Assembly (NCBI GenBank): GCA_016297695.1
Contig: JAEDGC010000039.1
Span: forward strand, 1 to 16,281
Source: Bacilli bacterium
Lineage (GTDB): Bacteria; Bacillota_I; Bacilli_A; RF39; UBA660
Reading direction: 5' to 3'
DNA length: 16,281 nucleotides
Below are positions 8,367 through 14,758 of this stretch, one piece after another (within the stretch, counting starts at the first letter, position 1; each line of letters opens with the position of its first letter). The position numbers and the translations under genes are program-made. The notes below the pieces were generated by a model, which made no database searches, had not been told where the DNA came from, and worked only from the letters and a program-made list of their open reading frames with translations.

Positions 8367-9134
8367 ATGTTTTTTGCAAAACCTGGAGAATATGAACCTT
8401 CTGGAATACTCGGTATAGAACATTTGATTCTATTACTTATTACAACTTTTTGCGTATGTATTGCTTTACATTATACTAAAAATAAAAATAAAGCTGAAGT
8501 AAAGGAAATAATAAAAAATGTATCAATAGGCCTTTGGATATTAGAAATAATAAAAATAATGTTTAACTTATTAATTGGAAACATTTCAAATCCTGGTACA
8601 TATATACCATTATATTTTTGCAGTCTTATATTATATGCAGGATTATTCAGCGCATATGGTAAAGGAAAGATAAAAAAAGTCGGAGATATTTTTATTGCTA
8701 CAGGTGGAATAATTGGAGGAGTTTGCTTCTTATTGTGCCCAAATACTTCACTAACAATATATCCAGCATTTCACTATATAAGCATACAAAGTTTTATATT
8801 TCATGGAGCAATGGTTTATCTTGGATTGTTGGTTAATATTGCAAAATATGTAGAACTAGAAAAAAGAGATATACTATATTATTCAATGTTTATAATAGTG
8901 ATGGGAATAATAGCTTTTATTTTTAATTTGTATTTTGATAGCAACTTAATGTTTGTAAGCAAGAATTACCCTAACACTCCTGTAGAACTTGTTTATAATT
9001 TATCTGGAAAACTATTTCCTATTGTTATGATATTAGGCCAAGCAACTATACCTTTTTATTTAATATATGAAAGTAAAAAAGCAAAATTAAAAAGAAAAGC
9101 CAAAAATAATGATGACATAATATTAGTTAATTAA
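8367..9134 (+). CDS. YwaF/TMEM164-like integral membrane protein (TIGR02206 type)
   Basis: A 255-aa protein with about seven hydrophobic segments (roughly 17-37, 51-70, 79-97, 106-126, 140-160, 170-190 and 215-235) and a Lys-rich cytoplasmic tail. The PLYFCSL segment with Cys85 and the FHGAMV segment with His146 match the two conserved motifs of the YwaF/TP0381 membrane family, related to eukaryotic TMEM164, for which a Cys-dependent lipid acyltransferase role has been reported. Function of the bacterial members is not settled. The family call rests on topology and these motifs. It has its own promoter and terminator. Confidence 0.65.
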   Translation: MFFAKPGEYEPSGILGIEHLILLLITTFCVCIALHYTKNKNKAEVKEIIKNVSIGLWILEIIKIMFNLLIGNISNPGTYIPLYFCSLILYAGLFSAYGKGKIKKVGDIFIATGGIIGGVCFLLCPNTSLTIYPAFHYISIQSFIFHGAMVYLGLLVNIAKYVELEKRDILYYSMFIIVMGIIAFIFNLYFDSNLMFVSKNYPNTPVELVYNLSGKLFPIVMILGQATIPFYLIYESKKAKLKRKAKNNDDIILVN

Positions 9135-9154
9135 TATGAAGAATATTATATATG

Positions 9155-9185
9155 AAGTTATGCAAGCATATGCATAACTTTTTTT
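9155..9185 (+). terminator. Terminator after the YwaF-like gene
   Basis: AAGTTATGCA (9155-9164) pairs perfectly with 9171-9180 around AGCATA. A run of T follows to 9185. Confidence 0.9.
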
Positions 9186-9222
9186 ATATAATAGGAAATT
9201 TCTCCGAAATTCCTATTATATA
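9185..9222. repeat. Near-perfect 38-base palindrome
   Basis: The arm 9185-9202 and the arm 9206-9222 are inverted copies except for one extra A in the left arm. The centre can be written as 11-bp arms AATAGGAAATT (9190-9200) and AAATTCCTATT (9207-9217) around a 6-base spacer TCTCCG, the geometry of a tyrosine-recombinase core site, but it may be only a second hairpin behind the terminator. Confidence 0.6.
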
Positions 9223-9244
9223 AAATGCTATAATCGCTATTGCC

Positions 9245-9314
9245 TTTGAGATTTGCTCATTTTATTCGCAAACTCAAATCGGCGAGAACAAAGGGCGACT
9301 ATGTCGCTTTGTTC
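9245..9314 (+). other. Two tandem hairpins upstream of the gene remnants
   Basis: Hairpin 1 pairs TTTGAG and TTTGC (9245-9256) with GCAAA and CTCAAA (9268-9278), with one bulged A. Hairpin 2 pairs GAACAAAG and CGAC (9286-9299) with GTCG and CTTTGTTC (9303-9314), with a GG bulge. An AAGGAGG sequence follows at 9352-9358 directly before the cysteine-synthase remnant. The pair looks like a surviving mRNA leader or attenuator of the lost gene. I could not assign it to a riboswitch family. Confidence 0.4.
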
Positions 9315-9367
9315 TTTGTAACATATTAAAATTATCTGAATAAATTAAAGCAAGGAGGAAATACAAA

Positions 9368-9508
9368 ACAAAATTATTGGAAATCATAAAATTGAAGGAA
9401 GACGATGATGCTATAAACATGTCTAGAAAGATAGCAACAGAATTAGGAATTGGTGTTGGAATATCTTCAGGAGCGAATCTAATTGCAAGTGTACTTGCCA
9501 TCCATTAG
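9368..9508 (+). pseudogene. Remnant of a cysteine synthase (CysK family) gene, C-terminal part
   Basis: The frame ending at TAG 9506-9508 reads EIIKLKEDDAINMSRK, then ATELGIGVGISSGANLIAS. This is the segment of O-acetylserine sulfhydrylase/CysK proteins that carries the PLP-phosphate-side motif GISSGA. Everything N-terminal of it, including the PLP lysine region, is missing, and the normal C-terminal end is replaced after about 9497 by a different gene fragment. An RBS-like AAGGAGG sits 10 bases upstream of the remnant, as if an internal deletion joined the gene's leader to its 3' part. Confidence 0.75.
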
Positions 9509-9621
9509 ATTACGAAACAAGGAAAAAGCCTGAATTTGCAAAACCTATAAAGATAGGAAATAATGTATGGATAGGTGGAAATGTATGTGTAATGCCAGGT
9601 GTTACCATAAGTAGGGAATAG
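9496..9621 (+). pseudogene. Remnant of a hexapeptide-repeat sugar O-acetyltransferase (Maa/LacA type)
   Basis: In a frame shifted from the cysteine synthase remnant, the sequence reads CHPLDYETRKKPEFAKPI and then KIGNNVWIGGNVCVMPGVTI before a stop at 9619-9621. This is the conserved core of maltose/galactoside O-acetyltransferases, with the GNNVWIGGN left-handed beta-helix repeats. The start, the acceptor domain and the last coils are absent. Two unrelated gene pieces thus meet at 9496-9499, overlapping in a few bases. Confidence 0.8.
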
Positions 9622-9914
9622 GGAAATAGGCTATTTTAGAGGGAATTAAATAAAATAGAAATTTTAAAATTACTTTTCAAAATGAAAATAAAATTTTAAA
9701 TTTAAAATTAAAAAAATTTTTATAATTAGATTTTAAACAATTAAATTTAAAATTTTGTACAAAGTTAATTTTGAATATAAATTTTTTAAAAAACGAACAT
9801 TTGTATAAAATGTTTGTAAATAAATTTTTAATTATAAACTTATAAAATCATTGTGTATAATAATTATATAAATTTAGATTACTAATTCATAATATAATTT
9901 TACATTATAGACTC

Positions 9915-9963
9915 GCCAAAATCAATTTTAAGGCATTTTAATATTTTATCTAACAAGTTATAT
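9915..9963 (+). repeat. Hairpin repeat family, degenerate copy R0
   Basis: GCC (9915-9917) can pair with GGC (9932-9934) around a loop with AATCAATTTTAAG, resembling the loop of R1 and R2. It is followed by AACAAGTTATAT (9952-9963), an exact inverted copy of ATATAACTTGTT inside R1 (10116-10127). Confidence 0.45.
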
Positions 9964-10055
9964 GTTTTAAATTAGATGTGTAAATTTAAAAAGCTAGTCT
10001 TTATATATAAAATTAAGTATAAATGCTGATGTTTAGGCATCTATTAAAAATGCCG

Positions 10056-10129
10056 AAAAATGGCTAAAAAAGCGACGCACGAGAATCGATTTTAAGCCGT
10101 TTTTATAAAAAGGTAATATAACTTGTTGT
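10056..10129 (+). repeat. Hairpin repeat family, copy R1
   Basis: The 48-base core 10082-10129 is identical at 41 of 48 positions to R2 (10276-10323). The differences cluster in the bases that would form the stem. Here AAAAATGGCT (10056-10065) can pair with AGCCGTTTTT (10095-10104), leaving AGAATCGATTTTA in the loop and a T-rich tail. Confidence 0.6.
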
Positions 10130-10264
10130 CTAAAAAATCAAGCAAAATACTGAAATATAATGATTTAAAGAATTTTTGAAAAAATAATCTAAACTTATAT
10201 AATTTTTTTATAAATTATTAGGTTACAATAATGAAAAAAAATCCAACCAGACATAACACAAAAA

Positions 10265-10323
10265 ATTGAAGCTCCAGAATCGATTTTAAGAGCTTTTTAT
10301 AAGAAAGTAATATAGTTTGTTGT
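10265..10323 (+). repeat. Hairpin repeat family, copy R2
   Basis: AAGCTC (10269-10274) pairs with GAGCTT (10290-10295) around AGAATCGATTTTAA. The tail TTTTTATAA and the shared block TAATATA-NN-TTGTTGT follow. Stem bases differ from R1 but a stem is still possible, which suggests the structure rather than the sequence is kept. Confidence 0.6.
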
Positions 10324-10355
10324 TGAAATAATAAGCTGAAATAGGCGTAATGGCA

Positions 10356-10419
10356 AGGAATAGCGAGGTTTTGGAGGGAGGACCATTTTGCATGGTTTTA
10401 TATTTTACTCCTATTCCTT
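10356..10419 (+). other. 64-base imperfect hairpin at the left prophage end
   Basis: AAGGAATAG and GAG (10356-10368, one bulged C) pair with CTC and CTATTCCTT (10408-10419). An inner ACCAT/ATGGT hairpin and the T-run before GCGC make it terminator-like. It abuts the left arm of the attachment site. Confidence 0.45.
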
Positions 10420-10447
10420 TTTGCGCAAAACTTTGATTTTGTGCAAT
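10420..10447 (+). other. attL: Xer-type 11-6-11 recombination site
   Basis: Left arm TTTGCGCAAAA (10420-10430), spacer CTTTGA (10431-10436) and right arm TTTTGTGCAAT (10437-10447). The arms are inverted repeats at 9 of 11 positions. Arms and spacing are like bacterial dif: compared with E. coli dif from memory, each arm matches at 8 of 11 positions. The typical Bacillota dif sequence is different. The spacer and right arm recur at the right end of the prophage. Confidence 0.65.
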
Positions 10448-10548
10448 GTTAGATTTTATAAATTTAATAGGAATTATATATTCCCTAATAAATTAAATTT
10501 GCATTGCCTATTATATATCATAAAGATTTTAATTATGCAATACCTTTA

Positions 10549-10824
10549 TTAAATTTTTTTTATTTTATAATTAATTCCTAACAAATTTACTGGTAATGTA
10601 AACTTATCTTTATTTACAAAATTACACATTCTAAAATATAATTTATAGTTTTGACCTTTTTTAAAATGTATAATAAATTTATCAATATAAACATCTTGAA
10701 TATAATTTAAATATTCCCCTACTCCTGCATATTGTTCTAAAATTTGTCCCTCATAAAAAACACCATACTCATTAATAAAAAATTTAGTATCTTTTGTAGA
10801 AATATCTGTTTTTAAAATAAACAT
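10549..10824 (-). CDS. Hypothetical protein, accessory gene of the inovirus
   Basis: A 91-aa soluble protein with no signal peptide, membrane segment or motif I recognise. It is rich in aromatic residues and looks like alternating beta strands. Coding is supported by a strong RBS (AGAAGGGGG directly before the ATG) and an intact frame in a very AT-rich region. It is divergent from the DUF2726-like gene, with about 130 bases between them. The position next to the attachment site, outside the structural block, is where phages often carry cargo such as exclusion or defence genes; that role is only a guess. Confidence 0.6.
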   Translation of the reverse strand: MFILKTDISTKDTKFFINEYGVFYEGQILEQYAGVGEYLNYIQDVYIDKFIIHFKKGQNYKLYFRMCNFVNKDKFTLPVNLLGINYKIKKI

Positions 10825-10893
10825 TCCCCCTTCTTTTTAGTATTGCATAATAAAATTATAACATAGTTAACATAATTAATCAATAAAATATAT

Positions 10894-10922
10894 TTGACAA
10901 ATTTCGACAAAAAAAATAAATA
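10894..10922 (+). promoter_or_regulatory. Candidate promoter of the DUF2726-like gene
   Basis: TTGACA (10894-10899), 17 bases, TAAATA (10917-10922). The predicted start near 10929 gives a 29-base leader containing AAAAAAGGAG. A second -10-like TGATATAAT at 10928-10936 would leave too short a leader. Confidence 0.55.
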
Positions 10923-10957
10923 TTAAATGATATAATAAATAAAAAAGGAGTTTTAAT

Positions 10958-11386
10958 ATGAGTTATTGCAACGAAAAATATAATGCAAAAAGATATATGA
11001 TTTCATTAAATGAATTAAATTTTTTTAAAGAATTAAAAAAATTATTAGATATAATGGACTTAAACTTATTAACACAAGTAAGTTTATATAGTTTAATAGA
11101 AACAAAAAATAAAAAATATAATTATGAAGAATTTAATAAAATTAAAAGTAAAAGTATAGATTTTATTATAGCAGATAAAAAAAGTTGCAGAGCAAGAGTT
11201 TGTATAGAATTGGACGATACAACACATAATTTAAATAAAAGAAAAAAAAGAGATAAATTTATAGACGAACTATTTGAAAGTGTAAATATAAAATTACTAC
11301 ATATAAAAGTAAAAGAAAACTATGAAGAAGATATAGAATTAATAAAACAAACAATAATAGATGTAATGGCAGAAAGTGAATATTAA
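10958..11386 (+). CDS. DUF2726-like protein with nuclease-like fold
   Basis: A 142-aa protein, the only plus-strand gene in the prophage. The C-terminal half fits DUF2726: SIDFIIAD (66-73), CIELDDTTH (82-90), then KRKKRDKFIDELFESV (94-109) and the strand IKLLHIKV. The family is thought to share the PD-(D/E)xK nuclease-like fold, with Asp68 and Glu84 in the positions of acidic active-site residues; activity is not established. The N-terminal part (residues 13-50) is the usual LNELNFFKEL helix and LLTQVSL strand. The RBS AAAAGGAG is 8 bases upstream. Opposite orientation to the phage operon suggests it is independently expressed cargo, possibly acting on DNA of competitors. Confidence 0.7.
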   Translation: MSYCNEKYNAKRYMISLNELNFFKELKKLLDIMDLNLLTQVSLYSLIETKNKKYNYEEFNKIKSKSIDFIIADKKSCRARVCIELDDTTHNLNKRKKRDKFIDELFESVNIKLLHIKVKENYEEDIELIKQTIIDVMAESEY

Positions 11387-11394
11387 ATTAATTA

Positions 11395-11426
11395 AGGGGT
11401 ATAAGACATTTTATGCTTATACCCCT
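11395..11426. terminator. Hairpin between convergent DUF2726-like gene and rep
   Basis: AGGGGTATAAG (11395-11405) pairs perfectly with 11416-11426 around a 10-nt loop. Flanks are A/T-rich but lack a clean U-tract. It can serve both convergent genes. Confidence 0.65.
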
Positions 11427-11532
11427 ACTCTATTATATTTTAACATCATAATTGACAAAAGTTTTCTCGGCATAAAGAAGATAATTCTTCGAAGCAAAAT
11501 CAATTTTATTCCAATTTCCTTTTGCAATTATA

Positions 11533-12571
11533 TTAAACTACTTCCTCAAATGTAAATGGATTAAAATCTATAAAATTATCTTCTTTTATATCTAGTTTTT
11601 GACTAAAATCTATACCGACATCTTTTAAAAATTTTAATTTTCTATAATATGAAGGTTTAGACATATTGTTTTTTACAACTAAAACACCGTCAATTATTAA
11701 TGAACAAAAGAAATCATATAAATTTTTACCTTTTGTTTCTCCATATATTCCATATAACCTGTTTTTTACTTTTTCCCTATCTCTTATTATAGTTAATTCA
11801 TTATTATAAAATTTTAATAATTTCATAAATTCTTCACTCCAAACTTTTTTTAAATCTTTATAAATTATATTTCTAATTCTTATATATTTTGTATTATATA
11901 AACTTTCTAATTTTTTCTTTTTTATTTCTATTTCAAATCTCAAATAACCTTTAATAATATCTAAATAATTTTCTATATGAAATGTATCAGTATTTTTAAA
12001 CCTTTTTAAATCATGTTTCTTAAATTCTTGATATTTATTATATATTTTTAATGTTGTAGTAGTACCAGGGACATATAAACCAGTACCGACCATAATCAGA
12101 ATAATTTTTTAAATTTCTTCTTGGGTAATTACAACTATGTAAATTCTCTAAATATCTTTTTATATTATTTTGATTTTCTAAATCAAAAACAATTGCTATA
12201 TCTACTCTTTGTAAAAACCAATGTTTTATATCTGGTAATGTTACATTATAACTATTAGAAACTAAATTTATTAAACCTTGACATATTTCATATAAATTAT
12301 AAAATCCATTATGAGAATTATAGCCTTTTACTATTTTATGGTAGCTACCTTCAATTTCTAAATAATACATATTAATAAATTTATATTTAGAGCCGTCCCC
12401 TACTCTTACACTTAAACTTGTATCATAACTACCTTTTAAATGATTATTTGTTATATTATAAAATATTTCTCCTGTTTCAATACTGTAAGAAGTTTTTATA
12501 ATACTTTTATTATGTATTTTGTCATAAGTATTTTTATTTATCATAGTAAATATTTTTATTGTATCTATCAT
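11533..12571 (-). CDS. Inovirus replication initiator (gene II/Phage_CRI type), split by a +1 frame break
   Basis: The first frame (from ATG 12571) gives 161 residues to YSDYG, and the second frame (to stop 11533) continues GTGLYVPGTTTTLKIYNKYQ; joined they make about 345 aa, the size of inovirus Rep proteins. RVDIAIVFDLEN (122-133) and LKIYNKYQEFKKHD match the strand and the Tyr/Lys-containing motif of the gpII/gpX rolling-circle initiators, which nick the origin through a tyrosine. The first frame otherwise runs on to a stop at 12038. The break is at GGT-C-GGT: removing C12088 restores the frame. That C begins an in-frame CGG codon. Real frameshift mutation, sequencing error and recoding all remain possible. 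The RBS is weak (AGGTG). Confidence 0.75.
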
Positions 12572-12598
12572 TAAATAAACACCTACTTTTTATAAAAT

Positions 12599-12643
12599 AG
12601 TCTCAAAAATGAGACTGTCGGAGGGTGTTACTAAGAACCCTCC
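12599..12643. other. Tandem hairpins in the intergenic gap before rep
   Basis: Hairpin 1 is AGTCTCA (12599-12605) with TGAGACT (12610-12616) around AAAA. Hairpin 2 is GGAGGGT (12620-12626) with ACCCTCC (12637-12643). They fill the only gap in the structural-to-rep block. Likely roles are transcription termination of the Zot operon or part of the rolling-circle replication origin; no nick site was identified. Confidence 0.55.
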
Positions 12644-12780
12644 TAAAATTTCTTTAATAAATTATCAATTTCAATTATTTTATTTTTTATATCTTTACTT
12701 TTAAACGGAATACATTTAAAAGTTTCTTTTGTAGTTAATAAACAACCTTTTATTATTTTCAATTCTTCTTTATTAAACAT
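12643..12780 (-). CDS. 45-aa hypothetical protein
   Basis: An ATG directly follows the stop codon of the Zot gene (TAA-ATG), with an AAAGGGG ribosome-binding site inside the Zot 3' end, so the two are translationally coupled. The protein is short, Lys/Glu/Ile-rich and probably helical, with two Cys (13 and 23). No membrane segment and no family recognised. Its stop overlaps the base of a hairpin. Confidence 0.55.
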   Translation of the reverse strand: MFNKEELKIIKGCLLTTKETFKCIPFKSKDIKNKIIEIDNLLKKF

Positions 12781-13654
12781 TTAATTTATACCCCTTTCAT
12801 TTCTTTTTATATAATCTTTATTTTTTATACTATCTACAACAGCATAACTATCAAATAATGAACGTATATTATTACTTTGTATAAAACTATACTTCCATTT
12901 CTTACGAGTTTGAAACTTTCTTTTGTCTGTTAAATTATCAACAATTGCGTTATAATCATCAGCATCAAAACATTTTTGCCTAGTCCAACGTCCAAGAATA
13001 GTTTTACACTCTACTACTTCATAACATTGCTCTCTTAACTGCTTTACTACTCTTGTAAACACCTGACTTGTTGCAACAATTTTTATTCTTTGTTTTCTTT
13101 GCATTGTTACAGTAGAAAGTAATTCTTCGGGAAAATCTTGCCAATTATTAGAGTTATATTCATTTTGCAACTCGTCTATTGCAAATATAACACCGTCTAA
13201 ACCATTTCTAACTTCTGTAAATTGTCGCCAATCGGTAAAAGGCATATCTTGCCTTATATAATTAAAATTAGTTACTATCTTACAATCAGGAAATTTATCT
13301 TTCATTCTATTAAGATATTCAACCATTGATATAGTTTTACCACCACCGTTGGCGACCACAGAATATAGTTAAACCATATAAATTAAATTTACGCCCATTA
13401 ATAAGTAACATTAAAAAATCGTAAAATTTCCAACGTGTAAAATCTAGTAATTTACTTAAAAATCGTAATATTGGAATTTCTATAACTGGTATATTATAAC
13501 TCTCTAATTTTTCACATATCTTTAGTAACTTATATTGAAAATTAAGTCTTTTAAATTTTGAATATACTTCCATAAATTCATTAAATTCTAATCTATCAAA
13601 TACATTATCTCTTAAATTCCTATAATACTTATTAAATATAATATTTTTACTCAT
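12781..13654 (-). CDS. Zot/pI-like phage assembly ATPase, split by a +1 frame break in the Walker A motif
   Basis: The first frame (ATG 13654) runs 102 residues to NLYGLTIFCGRQ. The second frame continues GGGKTISMVEYLNRMKDKFP and ends at 12781. Joined, they give about 290 aa with Walker A GRQGGGKT at 100-107 and Walker B GVIFAIDELQNEY. Zot/pI proteins are inner-membrane ATPases that export the filamentous virion. The roughly 95-residue N-terminal extension before the P-loop, with a short hydrophobic FLMLLI segment, resembles other Gram-positive relatives. The second part after Walker B (SQVFTRVVKQLREQC) also fits the family. The break is CAA-C-GGT; removing C13348 restores the frame. Without recoding, the product would end two Trp codons later, without ATPase activity. 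Confidence 0.82.
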
Positions 13655-13679
13655 TATAATAAACTCCCTTCAACATCTC

Positions 13680-13928
13680 CTATGGAATAATTTCTAAAAT
13701 AACATATGCAATCATTTTTATTATTCCAAAAAGTATATGAATAGTAATCCAAAAAGTAATACTTCCAAATGCTAAAATCCAAACATCAGAAGGAAAAAAT
13801 TGAAATGCAGTAGAAAACATTCCTATTAAGCCGGTAACAGTCTGACCTTCAAATGCTGAATTTGGTAAAAGTGCAATAGCACTAGTTAATAATAAAAATA
13901 AAGGTGTACATAATAATGAAATTATCAT
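13680..13928 (-). CDS. pVI-like small membrane protein
   Basis: An 82-aa hydrophobic protein with segments at about 1-21, 30-45 and 49-79. The start ATG overlaps the stop of the preceding pIII-like extension (ATGA at 13925-13928), so translation is probably coupled and depends on ribosomes that reach the extension frame. Position between the pIII-like and Zot genes is that of gene VI in Ff phages, whose product caps the filament with pIII. Assignment is by position, size and hydrophobicity, since pVI proteins are poorly conserved. Confidence 0.7.
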   Translation of the reverse strand: MIISLLCTPLFLLLTSAIALLPNSAFEGQTVTGLIGMFSTAFQFFPSDVWILAFGSITFWITIHILFGIIKMIAYVILEIIP

Positions 13929-14758
13929 TTCTTACCACTCTCCTTATTAGAATTAGTAGAACTTAAACCAGTAGAAATATCTCTAATTGAACCACTAACA
14001 GCACCAAAACCATTAAAAAACTTAACTGCTTCATTAACATTATATAAAACCAATCCAATATAAACAACTACTCTAACCCACGAGTACCACGTAGGTTTAA
14101 ATTTTGAAAATATAGAAAAATCAATAAATTTATTCATATTAATTGTAATCTTATCTAAAATAGAATAATTTTTTAAATCTATTCCAAGAGTAATATCGTC
14201 AGTATCTCCTGTAACATCAGTAATACTTTCTATATCTTTTAAACTTTGTAAATATGTTTGATATGGTATTTTCTCATTTAAAGCAGTTTTAAATTCTTCT
14301 ACTTTATTATTAAAATAATTTTCTTCTGGTACAAATAACCATATAAGCCCCTCTTTAAATAATTCCCATATACTACTAGGAATACTTTTTATACTTTCCC
14401 ATAAATTACTTAACCAGTCCCACAAACTAGTAAAAAAATCTCCTAAATTTGTAAATAATTGACTAAACAAATTAGATATACTATTTCCTAAATTACTAAA
14501 AAATGTTCCTATATTAGTTCCTAATTCACTAAACCAATTACCTAGTTTTATAAATAATTCATTAAAAAAATTACTTATATTACTTATTAAATTAGTAAAA
14601 CCTTCGCCTATTGACTTAAATATATCACTCGTTTTATTAAATAAATTAGTAAAATAATTCCCAATAGTACCAAGCCAACCGGGATTATCACTTTCAGTGT
14701 TTTCACCATCGCCTTCGGTAGTTCCTGAACTTCCTCCACTAGAACTACCGTTATTTGA
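13925..14758 (-). CDS. -1 frame extension of the pIII-like adsorption protein (long form)
   Basis: This 277-codon frame has no ATG or GTG in its first part and no RBS; the first possible start is a TTG at 14470. It joins the 200-aa frame at the U8 run, giving a 428-aa protein, close to Ff pIII (about 406 aa mature). After the shared N-terminal domain come a flexible linker rich in Gly, Ser, Thr and Glu (152-176), then about 95 residues of repeated amphipathic segments rich in Asn, Phe, Leu and Trp, a charged domain (VPEENYFNNKVEEFKTAL onward), and a membrane anchor at about 378-399 (WVRVVVYIGLVLYNV). N-domain, Gly-rich linker and C-terminal anchor is pIII architecture. It ends in the ATGA overlap with the pVI-like gene. 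Confidence 0.7.
   Translation of the reverse strand, partial: SNNGSSSGGSSGTTEGDGENTESDNPGWLGTIGNYFTNLFNKTSDIFKSIGEGFTNLISNISNFFNELFIKLGNWFSELGTNIGTFFSNLGNSISNLFSQLFTNLGDFFTSLWDWLSNLWESIKSIPSSIWELFKEGLIWLFVPEENYFNNKVEEFKTALNEKIPYQTYLQSLKDIESITDVTGDTDDITLGIDLKNYSILDKITINMNKFIDFSIFSKFKPTWYSWVRVVVYIGLVLYNVNEAVKFFNGFGAVSGSIRDISTGLSSTNSNKESGKK

Larger units (their letters stand above)
9622..10419. other. About 800-base non-coding AT-rich region
   Basis: No convincing gene on either strand. The sequence is dominated by A/T tracts. It holds a 9-bp inverted repeat CGAACATTT/AAATGTTTG (9794-9802, 9808-9816, 5-base centre), the three related hairpin repeats listed separately, and a 64-base imperfect hairpin (10356-10419) directly against the prophage end. 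A small RNA could be encoded here, but I cannot identify one. Confidence 0.6.

Noticed and set aside
9245..9314. T-box or S-box riboswitch before the cysteine synthase remnant
   Set aside because: Hairpins are present but no T-box core or SAM-riboswitch motif could be read.
9274..9501. 75-codon minus-strand frame opposite the cysteine synthase remnant
   Set aside because: It is the antisense of a recognisable CysK fragment and has no RBS.
9794..9816. CGAACATTT/AAATGTTTG inverted repeat as a LexA box
   Set aside because: The half-sites are too far apart for CGAAC-N4-GTTCG and there is no promoter or gene next to it.
10500..10527. Bacillota dif site at the TTGCCTATTATATATCAT stretch
   Set aside because: The central bases resemble dif, but the conserved XerD arm is missing.
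11433..11532. 32-codon minus-strand frame between rep and the convergent terminator
   Set aside because: It looks coding in composition but has no ATG, GTG or TTG start and no RBS; possibly a remnant.
12038..12093. Independent second Rep gene starting at ATG 12093
   Set aside because: The ATG lies inside the first frame without an RBS; the two frames are one protein family split at a single base.
12781..13359. Independent ATPase gene starting at GTG 13359
   Set aside because: No RBS, and the start would cut the Walker A motif; the preceding frame supplies its first residues.
13925..14470. A separate gene starting at TTG 14470 for the pIII C-terminal domain
   Set aside because: The frame is open for 96 more codons upstream, no RBS precedes this TTG, and the upstream part encodes a sensible linker and amphipathic repeats.
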